Shown piece after piece: positions 1 to 7,735 of a stretch of DNA of 28,837 nt (position 1 is its first letter; the number at the start of each line of letters is the position of its first letter). The notes beneath the pieces are model-generated. The model was not told where the DNA came from and did not search any database. It saw only the letters and a program-made list of their open reading frames with translations. The DNA comes from CAZVCJ01 sp964625745. Lineage in GTDB: Bacteria > Chloroflexota > Anaerolineae > VGOG01. The stretch spans positions 1 to 28,837 of the forward strand of contig CAZVCJ010000041.1 in NCBI GenBank assembly GCA_964625745.1, in the 5' to 3' direction. The translations under genes and the position numbers were made by a program.

Positions 1-1
1 G

Positions 2-52
2 CTGGAGGAGTTAGAAAAGAGAAAACGCGCAGAACCCTTCAGTGAGATCTGA
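2..52 (+). CDS. C-terminal fragment of an unknown upstream gene
   Basis: An open frame enters from the left edge and stops with TGA at 50-52, encoding about 16 residues with a charged Glu/Lys/Arg-rich helix-like character that ends FSEI. It could be the C-terminal tail of a gene lying mostly outside the window. Sixteen codons are too few to identify a family or to exclude a chance open frame. The stop codon overlaps the first copy of a 10-base direct repeat that flanks the palindrome just downstream. Confidence 0.35.
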   Translation: MEELEKRKRAEPFSEI

Positions 53-59
53 AGCATCA

Positions 60-130
60 GTGTCAACTTAAGGCTCAAAGGCCCGTCCCCGGGCCGCCCC
101 GGGGACGGGGCTCAGAGCTTAAGTTGACAC
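60..130. repeat. 71-base GC-rich palindrome with TTGACA at both ends
   Basis: The outer arms GTGTCAACTTAAG (60-72) and CTTAAGTTGACAC (118-130) are perfect inverted repeats. The interior continues as a nearly complete hairpin with GCCCGTCCCCGG facing CCGGGGACGGGG. Each end carries a TTGACA hexamer pointing outward, but no matching -10 lies 16-18 bases away on either side. A 10-base direct repeat, GATCTGAAGC, flanks it at 46-55 and 136-145, four and five bases outside the arms. There is no T-run, so it is not a classic terminator. It looks more like a small palindromic mobile element (MITE- or REP-like). Confidence 0.7.
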
Positions 131-224
131 AAATGGATCTGAAGCCGTGTACGCACGCTCATGTCTAGGTGGCCCTGGCTGATGCATGTCAGCGACTATT
201 GCCACTTGAGGTGGGAGAGAGATT

Positions 225-1196
225 ATGAAACGCATTGCTGTATTGACCAGTGGGGGCGATGCCCCTGGCATGAACGCTGCCATTCGAGCTGTAGTGCGGA
301 CCGGGATCGAAAAGGGCTGGGAAGTCTTCGGCGCCCATCACGGCTATATGGGGCTCATCGCCGGCGATATGGCTCCCCTGGGAGCCCGTGACGTGGGCGG
401 CATCATCCAGCAAGGCGGCACGGTGCTGGGCAGCGCCCGCTGCCCGGAATTCAAGACCGAAGAGGGACGTCTGAAAGCGCTGCGGGCGCTTCATCAGCAA
501 GATATTGATGCCCTGGTCGTCATCGGAGGCAATGGATCTCAGACCGGTGCTCATGCCCTGTCCCAGATGGGGTTCCCGGTGGTCGGTGTGGCCTCGACCA
601 TTGACAACGACCTCTACGGGACGGAGATCTCGATTGGCGTGGATACCGCTCTTGATGTTGCCCTGGAGGCTATTGATCGGCTGAAGGTCACTGCCTCGTC
701 CCATCAACGGGCCTTTCTAGTCGAAGTCATGGGCCGCGAGTGTGGCTACCTGGCCCTGGTGGCTGGCATTGCGGGTGGTGCTGAGGCTATCGTCATCCCA
801 GAGATGGAGACGGATCCGGAAGTCCTGGCGGCTGAGCTGCGCGCTGCCTACGAGCGAGGCAAGGCCCACGCCCTGGTGGTGGTCGCCGAAGGCGCTCAAT
901 ACAATGCCGAGGAGTTAGCCCGGTATTTCCAGGCACATCATGACCGGTTGGGCTTCGAGCTGCGGGTGACGACCTTGGGCCACGTACAGCGAGGCGGCGC
1001 TCCTGGTGCCTTCGACCGGCTGCTGGCCACCCGGCTGGGTGCGGCGGCTACCGAACACCTGGCCCGTGGCGAGCATGGGGTGCTGGTGGGCCTGCTCAGG
1101 GGCGAGATTGCAGCCACGCCGTTGGCTGAGGTCGTCGCCAACAAGAAACCGCTGGACCTGCGGTTATTAGAACTGGCGTGCGTGTTGGCAAGATAA
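225..1196 (+). CDS. pfkA: ATP-dependent 6-phosphofructokinase
   Basis: Phosphorylates fructose 6-phosphate to fructose 1,6-bisphosphate in cytoplasmic glycolysis. The 323-residue length is typical of the bacterial family, and numbering matches E. coli PfkA closely. The N-terminal TSGGDAPGMNA nucleotide motif is intact, TIDND places the catalytic Asp at 127, and MGRECG at 169-174 is the substrate-binding segment. The 101-105 motif is GGNGS instead of GGDGS, and residue 124 is Ser. Gly104 predicts ATP use; pyrophosphate-dependent enzymes usually have Asp104 and Lys124. The start is the ATG at 225, with GTGGGAGAGAG just upstream. The next gene, an MscS channel, begins 28 bases after the stop, so the two may be cotranscribed. 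Confidence 0.95.
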   Translation: MKRIAVLTSGGDAPGMNAAIRAVVRTGIEKGWEVFGAHHGYMGLIAGDMAPLGARDVGGIIQQGGTVLGSARCPEFKTEEGRLKALRALHQQDIDALVVIGGNGSQTGAHALSQMGFPVVGVASTIDNDLYGTEISIGVDTALDVALEAIDRLKVTASSHQRAFLVEVMGRECGYLALVAGIAGGAEAIVIPEMETDPEVLAAELRAAYERGKAHALVVVAEGAQYNAEELARYFQAHHDRLGFELRVTTLGHVQRGGAPGAFDRLLATRLGAAATEHLARGEHGVLVGLLRGEIAATPLAEVVANKKPLDLRLLELACVLAR

Positions 1197-1224
1197 TCCG
1201 ACTGGACATTGGAGAAGGAGTGAA

Positions 1225-2121
1225 ATGCCGCAAATCCCCGCCACTTACTTGAACGTGATCCAGAAAGCGATTTCTTCACTCGTGGTCTTGTTACTCACAC
1301 TGGGAGCGAACCGCGTCACCAGTGAACTGTTAAAGAGCCGTGTCAAGGATCCATACCACATGCACACTCTACGCATGTTGGTTCGCAACACGGTGCTCAC
1401 CATAGGCAGCGTTGTGATTCTATCCATCTGGCTAGGCTTTGGCAGCAGCTTCACCGTCGCTATGGGTATCCTCGGCGCCGGTATCGCCTTCGCCTCGCAG
1501 GAGGTCATCGGCTCCTTCGCTGGCTATTTGAACATCGTCACCGGAAACCTTTTCCGTATCGGCGACCGAATACGGATTGGGAACGTAGTGGGAGATGTGT
1601 TGGACATCAGCATGCTGCGCACCACGGTGATGGAGATTGGCGAGTGGGTCAAGGCCGATCAGTACACAGGCCGGATCGTTACCGTCGCTAATCGCGTGGT
1701 CTTTTCCGATCCGGTGTTCAATTACACGCAGCATTGGCCTTATCTTTGGGATGAGATCACCATTCCCATTACCTACGATAGCAATTGGCGCCGGGCGGGC
1801 GAGATCATGCTGGAGCATGGTCAGGAATACAGCTCTGACTTTCAAGCTGACGCTCAAGCCGAATTAGGTGAGATGGTGAAGACCTACCTGGTGCATGAAA
1901 CGCCAGTGGAGCCGATGCTATACATCGTCATGACGGACAACTGGATCGAGATGACGTTGCGCTATGTCGTTGAGGCGCGGAGACGTCGCGAGGTAGGGGG
2001 ACAACTGCACCGCGAACTTTTGCAGCACTTTGAAGCGGAGACTGACATTACCGTGGCGTCAGCGACAATTGAAATCGTCGGCTTTCCGCCGTTGAAGAGC
2101 GATATGGAACATAGCTGGTGA
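1225..2121 (+). CDS. MscS-family small mechanosensitive channel
   Basis: Predicted inner-membrane channel that opens under membrane tension and releases solutes during hypo-osmotic shock. At 298 residues it is close to classical MscS. Three membrane segments are visible at about 10-30, 48-70 and 74-105. The last is the Gly/Ala-rich pore helix (GILGAGIAFASQEVIGS) followed by the MscS beta-domain signature around FRIGDRIRIG. The C-terminal alpha/beta domain extends to residue 290. The ATG at 1225 follows a strong GGAGAAGGAG. It lies between phosphofructokinase and the GH65 fusion, so a link to osmolyte handling is plausible but inferred. Confidence 0.9.
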   Translation: MPQIPATYLNVIQKAISSLVVLLLTLGANRVTSELLKSRVKDPYHMHTLRMLVRNTVLTIGSVVILSIWLGFGSSFTVAMGILGAGIAFASQEVIGSFAGYLNIVTGNLFRIGDRIRIGNVVGDVLDISMLRTTVMEIGEWVKADQYTGRIVTVANRVVFSDPVFNYTQHWPYLWDEITIPITYDSNWRRAGEIMLEHGQEYSSDFQADAQAELGEMVKTYLVHETPVEPMLYIVMTDNWIEMTLRYVVEARRRREVGGQLHRELLQHFEAETDITVASATIEIVGFPPLKSDMEHSW

Positions 2122-2155
2122 GTTGTGCGGCCTCCTGAAGGACGAGAAGTTTGAT

Positions 2156-5100
2156 ATGGAAGAACATGGTTTTGATGCCGTTATTTTCGATTTAGATGGT
2201 GTGATAACCCGCACTGCTTCAGTTCACAGCACTGCCTGGAAGCAGATGTTTGATGAATTCCTGAAAGCTTATGCCGAGAGGACACCTGTCCTGAGCGTAA
2301 CCGAAGGGGGTGAGCCTTTCCGTGAATTCACCCACACCGACGACTATTTGCCCTACGTGGATGGAAAACCGCGATACAAGGGGGTGGCATCATTTCTGAG
2401 ATCACGGGGCATTGATCTCCCTTATGGCGACCCTGGTGATTCCCCAGATCAAGAAACGGTTTGCGGATTAGGCAATCGGAAGAATCAGCTCTTCAACGAG
2501 ATGATTGCCCAGGGGAACGTGGAAGTTTTTTCCACTACCGTGGATTTCATCAAAGAGTTACAAGAAAAAGGCATCAAGGTGGGTGTGGCTTCATCCAGCA
2601 AGAACGCCAAAGCGATTTTGGATGTGGCTGGATTAACAGACCTTTTTGAGACGCGGGTGGATGGCATTGTCTCCGCTGAACTCAACTTGAAAGGGAAGCC
2701 GGAAGCCGACATTTTCACTACAGCCTGCGATAACCTGGGCGTGCCTTACGACCGGGCCGTGATTGTGGAGGACGCTGTCTCCGGGGTGCAGGCAGGATCG
2801 AACGGCAACTTCGGGCTGGTTCTGGGCATTGCGCGGGAAGATAATGAGCTGGAATTGAAACTCAACGGCGCCGACATCGTCGTCAAGGACGTGGGAGAAA
2901 TTGATTTCAACAGCATCGAGGAATGGTTCTCCACAGGACTCGACGAAGACCAGTGGTCCCTGAGCTACTATGATTGTTCGAAAGAAAAAGAAGGGACCAG
3001 GGAAGCGCTTTGCACCGTGGGGAATGGGTATTTCGGAACGCGAGGTGCGTTAGAAGAATCCAGTGCGAATGATACAAGTTATCCCGGCACCTACATCGCT
3101 GGGGTCTACAACCGCCTGGAGTCCGACGTCGCCGGGCGAACCGTCGTCAACGAAGATTTCGTGAATTGCCCCAACTGGTTGCCAATAACGTTCAAGATTG
3201 GAACGGCTCGACTGAGCTCGCCGAAGTCTTCCCCCCCAACTTTGGGGGGGACCGAGGGGGAGGTTGGCAATGGCAACTGGCTGGATCTAAACGAGGCCGA
3301 GATCCTCAGTTTCACCCGCCGGCTGAATTTTCGCGATGGCGTTCTGCACCGAAAAGTGGTGGTGAGAGACGCTGTCGGAAGGGAAACCTTGATCGAATCC
3401 AGCCGATTGGCCAGCATGGCTCAGCCCCATCTGGCAGCGTTGAGATACAGCATTACTCCCCTGAACTATTCTGAGCGCATCACCATCCGATCCGGACTGA
3501 ATGGTAGAATCATCAACGCCGGCGTCGAACGCTACCGCCAGTTGAGCTCCAAACATCTGACGCCGGTTGCTGAGGGTGGAGAGGATGCGACCAGTTATAT
3601 CGTGCTGCAAACCAATCAGTCTAAGATTCAGATCGCAGAAGCCGCCAGGCATCTGGTTTCTGTAGATGATGAGCGCGTTGCCCCGGAAGTCACCGTGGAG
3701 AAAATGCCGGGAGCTGTTTATTCCATCTTCAATCTGGAGGTCGAAAAGGGCTCACTCGTCTGCGTTGATAAAGTGGTAGCCATCTACACATCTAAGGACA
3801 GTGAAAACCCACTGGAGGCTGCGCAAGAGGCCCTGCATGATATTGACAGCTTTGACGAAGTGCAACAGGCCAGTGCCGCTGCCTGGGCAGACATCTGGAA
3901 GAAAATTGATATCCAGATAACGGGAGACCGGCGGACGCAAAAATTGCTCAGGTTCAATCAGTACCATTCCATGATCACTGCTTCGCCACACAACGTCAAT
4001 CTCGACGCCGGCATCCCCGCCAGGGGATTACACGGGGAGGCTTATCGCGGCCATATTTTCTGGGATGAACTGTTTATCCTGCCATTCTACGACGTGCATT
4101 TCCCGGATACGGCCAGGTCTGTTCTGCTTTACCGCTATCGCAGGTTGGATCGGGCCAGGGCGTACGCCAGAGAGCATGGCTACCAGGGAGCGATGTTCCC
4201 CTGGCAGAGCGGCAGTGATGGCAGAGAAGAGACCCAGGTGCTTCACCTGAATCCGATGTCTGGGAAATGGGGGCCTGACTACAGTTCGCTCCAGAGACAC
4301 GTGTCCCTTGCCATTGCTTACAACATCTGGCACTATTTCTGGATCAGTGATGATCGTGAATTCCTGGAGACCTACGGCGCCGAGATGTTTCTGGAAATCT
4401 GTCGTTTCTGGGCCAGCAAGGCGAGCTACAATGAGAAGATGAGGCGTTATGAAATAGACAAGGTCATGGGGCCGGATGAGTACCACGAGAAGTATCCCGG
4501 TTCGGAAGTCGGCGGGCTGAAAGATAACAGCTACACGAACATCGTGGTCGTCTGGATATTTCACAGGGCTTTCGCGATTCTTGATTCGCTGAAGGAGAGG
4601 GCCAGAGAAAAGCTGGCAGAGAAGATCAATCTGACCGAAGGTGAGCTGGAGAGGTGGAAGGCTATCACCAAACGAATCCATATTCCCATTTCCGATGCGG
4701 GTATACTGGAGCAATTTGACGGCTACTTTGAATTGAGGGAATTGGATTGGGATAGTTATAGAAGCAGATACGGAGACATCGGCAGAATGGATCGCATTCT
4801 AAGGGCGGAAGGAAAGTCGCCGGATAATTACAAAGTGGCTAAACAGGCAGACGCCTTGATGACGTTTTACAATCTGGCTTCACATGAAGTGAAAGAGATC
4901 CTGACTGGAGCAGGGTATTCCGTTGAGGATGATCTGTTGCAGGCGAATTTTGACTACTATTTCCAGAGAACGTCCCATGGTTCTACCCTGAGCAGGCTGG
5001 TTCATTCCTATCTGGCAAATCTGATCGGGGACAAGGAACTCAGTAGGGAGTTGTATATGGACGCCTTGAAAAGCGATTACGTGGATAGTCAAGGGGGTTC

Positions 5101-5410
5101 AACGAAAGAAGGCATTCACACTGGGGTCATGGCTGGGACGGTTGTTTTAGCTCTGAGGGCCTACGCGGGGTTGAATCTGGATGGAGAACGGGTAAGCATT
5201 AGCCCCTGCCTGCCGACAGCCTGGCGCAAGATGCGCTTCAATGTTGGATTCAGAGGCGATAGATATTACTTCGTGGTGACACCCCAGAGTGTAGAAGTGA
5301 AAGTTGATAGCGCCTGCAACGATGCGGTAGATCTCTTTGTTCGTGGTCACAAAACGACCGTTACTCCCCAGAGGTGGGAAGCTGTCGAATTGAAGAAAGG
5401 GAGAATCTGA
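2156..5410 (+). CDS. HAD beta-phosphoglucomutase-like domain fused to GH65 phosphorylase
   Basis: About 1084 residues in two parts. Residues 1-260 are a HAD hydrolase of the beta-phosphoglucomutase type: DLDGV with nucleophile Asp12 and Asp14, the SSS motif, KGKP and the VEDAVSGVQAG acidic motif. Residues 270-1080 are a glycoside hydrolase family 65 phosphorylase: the GEAYRGHIFWDE substrate motif, GPDEYH with the likely general acid Glu775, and HGSTLS plus TKEGIH near the C-terminus for phosphate binding. GH65 members phosphorolyse trehalose, maltose, kojibiose or nigerose to beta-glucose 1-phosphate, which the HAD domain could convert to glucose 6-phosphate. The frame can open at a TTG at 2123, but the ATG at 2156 fits the HAD start. 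The exact disaccharide cannot be told. The gene looks more AT-rich than downstream genes and carries a repeat insertion near residues 350-370. Confidence 0.9.
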   Translation: MEEHGFDAVIFDLDGVITRTASVHSTAWKQMFDEFLKAYAERTPVLSVTEGGEPFREFTHTDDYLPYVDGKPRYKGVASFLRSRGIDLPYGDPGDSPDQETVCGLGNRKNQLFNEMIAQGNVEVFSTTVDFIKELQEKGIKVGVASSSKNAKAILDVAGLTDLFETRVDGIVSAELNLKGKPEADIFTTACDNLGVPYDRAVIVEDAVSGVQAGSNGNFGLVLGIAREDNELELKLNGADIVVKDVGEIDFNSIEEWFSTGLDEDQWSLSYYDCSKEKEGTREALCTVGNGYFGTRGALEESSANDTSYPGTYIAGVYNRLESDVAGRTVVNEDFVNCPNWLPITFKIGTARLSSPKSSPPTLGGTEGEVGNGNWLDLNEAEILSFTRRLNFRDGVLHRKVVVRDAVGRETLIESSRLASMAQPHLAALRYSITPLNYSERITIRSGLNGRIINAGVERYRQLSSKHLTPVAEGGEDATSYIVLQTNQSKIQIAEAARHLVSVDDERVAPEVTVEKMPGAVYSIFNLEVEKGSLVCVDKVVAIYTSKDSENPLEAAQEALHDIDSFDEVQQASAAAWADIWKKIDIQITGDRRTQKLLRFNQYHSMITASPHNVNLDAGIPARGLHGEAYRGHIFWDELFILPFYDVHFPDTARSVLLYRYRRLDRARAYAREHGYQGAMFPWQSGSDGREETQVLHLNPMSGKWGPDYSSLQRHVSLAIAYNIWHYFWISDDREFLETYGAEMFLEICRFWASKASYNEKMRRYEIDKVMGPDEYHEKYPGSEVGGLKDNSYTNIVVVWIFHRAFAILDSLKERAREKLAEKINLTEGELERWKAITKRIHIPISDAGILEQFDGYFELRELDWDSYRSRYGDIGRMDRILRAEGKSPDNYKVAKQADALMTFYNLASHEVKEILTGAGYSVEDDLLQANFDYYFQRTSHGSTLSRLVHSYLANLIGDKELSRELYMDALKSDYVDSQGGSTKEGIHTGVMAGTVVLALRAYAGLNLDGERVSISPCLPTAWRKMRFNVGFRGDRYYFVVTPQSVEVKVDSACNDAVDLFVRGHKTTVTPQRWEAVELKKGRI
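3206..3266. repeat. Repeat-derived insert inside the GH65 coding region
   Basis: This segment joins CTGAGCTCGCCGAAG (3212-3226), a 13-of-15 match to the copy near 22023, to a C7-AACTTT-G7 near-palindrome (3231-3250) and a G-rich tail. It is read in frame and yields a low-complexity Ser/Pro/Gly-rich stretch of about 20 residues (residues about 350-370) that does not look like GH65 fold sequence. The C7 and G7 runs are possible slippage sites. It is best explained as a dispersed repeat that inserted without breaking the frame. Confidence 0.6.
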
Positions 5411-5411
5411 A

Positions 5412-7733
5412 ATGCTAGGAGATGTCCTGTTAATCACCGACAACCACAGAAAGGCGGCTGAGCAGATCGTTACCAGACTCAGTGAATTCAAGTCAGACAA
5501 AGTGGTGATAGCCATCGGAGGCGAATCGGGCGCAGGGAAATCTGAATTGGCTCACGTGATCAGTAGACGGCTGAAAGAAAAGGGGGAGTTGGCCAAGATT
5601 CTCCACATTGATAATTACTACAAAGTTTCCCCCACGGAAAGAACGGAGTGGAGAAAGAAACACGGTATCGAGAGTATCGGGTTGTCGGAATACGACTGGG
5701 ACCTCATCAACCAGAACATTGCCGAGTTCAGGGAAAGTAAACAAGCGGTCTTGCCCTGCATAGATTTGCTGACCGATCAGGAAGACAAGTTGGTCACCAA
5801 CTTTGAGGGAATAAAATACCTTATCGTGGAAGGACTGTATCCTCTAAAAGCTCACGCAGATTTGAGGATATTCATTGATTTGACCTATCACGAGACGAAA
5901 AAGGCTCAACTTCTCAGGGGCAAGGAACCGCAAAATGAGTTCAGGATGCGGGTATTAGAAAGAGAACATCAAGCAGTGCAGTCCCTCAGACCATTGGCGG
6001 ATCTCATAGTGACCAGGGATTTTGAAGTGGTTGAGGCCAAAGCAGGCCACGAGGCAACGAGTCAACGAGGGATTGAGGAGGAGATGACGGCTTTCGATCT
6101 TGTGCTCGCTAATGGTAGAGTCCTCGACGGGTGCGGGAACCCCTGGTTCTGGGGTGACGTGGCCATTCAAGGCGGTCGGATCGCCCAGGTCGCTCCGGCG
6201 GACACGCTCCGGGGACGGGAGACCATTGACGTCGGTGGACGCTTTGTCGCGCCGGGATTCATTGATGTCCACACCCACTCCGACCTTTCCATCCTCGTGA
6301 ATCGCCGCGCGGAGAGCGCCGTCCGCCAGGGTGCCACCACCCACATCATCGGGAACTGCGGCATGTCCCCGGCCCCGGTGGACGAGGGTCACCTGGCCGA
6401 GATGCGTAACTTCTGGGGACGCATCTCCGAGCAGCCAGAAGTCACCTGGGAGTGGCGAACCTTCGGCCAGTATTTGCAAACCCTGGAGATTGACGGCCTG
6501 GCCATCAACGTGGGTTCTCTGGCAGGACACGCAGCGTTGCGCATGGCCGTCATGGGCCTTGAACCCCGCCAGCCGACGCCTGCCGAGTTGGCCAGGATGC
6601 AGGAGTTATTGGCCGAGGCCATGAAGGCCGGAGCCTTCGGCCTGTCTACCGGACTGGTTTATCCCCCGGGCTGCTTTGCCAGTACCGAGGAGATCGTTGC
6701 CCTGTGCCAGGTTGTGGCACGCTACCATGGGCTGTACGCCTCTCACATCCGGGGAGAGCGGGAGACCATCCTGGAAGCGGTCGCCGAGGCTATCCGCATC
6801 GGGCGCGAGGCCGGCGTGCCCGTGCAGATCTCCCACAACGCCCCCAAGTACGGCGCGCCTTGCGATGCCACTGCCAACCTGCGGCTGGTCGAAGAGGCGC
6901 GGGCGCAAGGTCAGGACGTGACGGTGGACAACGATGTGCATACCGACCTTGGCCCTCCGCTGACCGGCGGCTTGCCCCAGGACATCCAGGAGCTCCCAGT
7001 GCCCGAAATCGCCGCCCTGCTCCGTGACCCTAACACCCGCCGCCAAATCCGAGAGGAGATCGTCCTCGACCGCCATCCCGCCTTCGGCCCCGTCGGGCTT
7101 TTGAAGCACGGCCAGTGGCGCCGCATCACCATCCTGCACGCCCCCAGGAGTCGGGACGCTGTTGGCAAGACCATCGAGGCCCTCGCCCGCCAACGAAATC
7201 AAGAGCCTTTCGACGTCTACTTTGACCTGATCGTGGAAAACGGCCACGACGCGGAGGCCATCTTCGACTACATTGACGAGGCCAACATCCGCCTCCTGCT
7301 CCAGCACCCGGTGGTGATGATTTGCTCCGACGGCCAGGTGTTGGCGTCCTATGGTTTCCTGAACGATCCGCCGCCCTACTCCCCCTGCAGCTACGGCGAG
7401 TTCCCCGGAGTGCTGGAGCGCTACGTGCGGGACCAACCGGTGTTGACCCTCGAGGAGGCCATTCGCAAGATGACGTCCTTCCCCGCTCAGCGGTTCGGGC
7501 TGACGGATCGCGGGGTGCTGCGGCCCGGAGCGTGGGCCGACGTCGTCGTTTTTGATCTGGAGCGCGTTCGTGACCGGGCCACCAATCTCTACCCCCACAC
7601 CTATCCCTTCGAAAACTACCCGCACTGTTACCCTGAGGGGATTGACTACGTCTTTGCCAACGGGGTTTTGGTTGTTGAAGGAGAACGTCACACAGGCGCC
7701 CTGCCAGGCCAGATTTTGAGACATCGGAATTGA
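5412..7733 (+). CDS. Uridine-kinase-like P-loop domain in frame with N-acyl-D-amino-acid deacylase
   Basis: One uninterrupted 773-codon frame holds two unrelated proteins. Residues 1-207 are a P-loop kinase of the uridine kinase/phosphoribulokinase family: Walker A GGESGAGKSE at 36-45, HIDNYY, and VEGLYPL as the Walker-B-like segment. Residues 225-773 are a complete amidohydrolase deacylase, listed separately at 6084. The linker, about 208-224, matches neither family. The frame starts one base after the GH65 stop, so the kinase is coupled to that gene and may act on a sugar or nucleoside from the same pathway. Composition shifts at the join: two 60-base lines counted by eye gave 48% GC at 5881 and 65% at 7021. 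Whether the fused polypeptide is made, or two products arise, cannot be decided here. Confidence 0.7.
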   Translation: MLGDVLLITDNHRKAAEQIVTRLSEFKSDKVVIAIGGESGAGKSELAHVISRRLKEKGELAKILHIDNYYKVSPTERTEWRKKHGIESIGLSEYDWDLINQNIAEFRESKQAVLPCIDLLTDQEDKLVTNFEGIKYLIVEGLYPLKAHADLRIFIDLTYHETKKAQLLRGKEPQNEFRMRVLEREHQAVQSLRPLADLIVTRDFEVVEAKAGHEATSQRGIEEEMTAFDLVLANGRVLDGCGNPWFWGDVAIQGGRIAQVAPADTLRGRETIDVGGRFVAPGFIDVHTHSDLSILVNRRAESAVRQGATTHIIGNCGMSPAPVDEGHLAEMRNFWGRISEQPEVTWEWRTFGQYLQTLEIDGLAINVGSLAGHAALRMAVMGLEPRQPTPAELARMQELLAEAMKAGAFGLSTGLVYPPGCFASTEEIVALCQVVARYHGLYASHIRGERETILEAVAEAIRIGREAGVPVQISHNAPKYGAPCDATANLRLVEEARAQGQDVTVDNDVHTDLGPPLTGGLPQDIQELPVPEIAALLRDPNTRRQIREEIVLDRHPAFGPVGLLKHGQWRRITILHAPRSRDAVGKTIEALARQRNQEPFDVYFDLIVENGHDAEAIFDYIDEANIRLLLQHPVVMICSDGQVLASYGFLNDPPPYSPCSYGEFPGVLERYVRDQPVLTLEEAIRKMTSFPAQRFGLTDRGVLRPGAWADVVVFDLERVRDRATNLYPHTYPFENYPHCYPEGIDYVFANGVLVVEGERHTGALPGQILRHRN
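6071..6086 (+). promoter_or_regulatory. Internal ribosome binding site and ATG for the deacylase
   Basis: GAGGAGGAG lies immediately before the ATG at 6084 and exactly where the deacylase family normally begins (MTAFDLVLANGR). This supports independent initiation of the deacylase inside the longer frame, although the spacing to the ATG is very short. Confidence 0.55.
6084..7733 (+). CDS. N-acyl-D-amino-acid deacylase (D-aminoacylase family)
   Basis: A 549-residue zinc amidohydrolase that removes acyl groups from N-acyl-D-amino acids or related amides in the cytoplasm. Metal ligands match the D-aminoacylase pattern: HTH at 63-65 in DVHTHSD, Cys92 in IGNCGMSP, His221 in SHIRGE, His251 in ISHN and Asp416 in CSDG. 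The C-terminal PGAWADVVVFD beta-sandwich segment is typical. Length is ordinary for the family. Its stop overlaps or closely precedes the next start. It begins a GC-rich group with an S9 peptidase, an MttB-family protein and a C45 hydrolase, which suggests breakdown of unusual peptides or amides. Side-chain specificity cannot be predicted. Confidence 0.8.
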   Translation: MTAFDLVLANGRVLDGCGNPWFWGDVAIQGGRIAQVAPADTLRGRETIDVGGRFVAPGFIDVHTHSDLSILVNRRAESAVRQGATTHIIGNCGMSPAPVDEGHLAEMRNFWGRISEQPEVTWEWRTFGQYLQTLEIDGLAINVGSLAGHAALRMAVMGLEPRQPTPAELARMQELLAEAMKAGAFGLSTGLVYPPGCFASTEEIVALCQVVARYHGLYASHIRGERETILEAVAEAIRIGREAGVPVQISHNAPKYGAPCDATANLRLVEEARAQGQDVTVDNDVHTDLGPPLTGGLPQDIQELPVPEIAALLRDPNTRRQIREEIVLDRHPAFGPVGLLKHGQWRRITILHAPRSRDAVGKTIEALARQRNQEPFDVYFDLIVENGHDAEAIFDYIDEANIRLLLQHPVVMICSDGQVLASYGFLNDPPPYSPCSYGEFPGVLERYVRDQPVLTLEEAIRKMTSFPAQRFGLTDRGVLRPGAWADVVVFDLERVRDRATNLYPHTYPFENYPHCYPEGIDYVFANGVLVVEGERHTGALPGQILRHRN

Positions 7734-7735
7734 TT

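Noticed and set aside
161..391. Short + strand frame before phosphofructokinase
   Set aside because: It overlaps the start of pfkA in another frame, is Cys/Arg-rich without a motif, and has no ribosome site.
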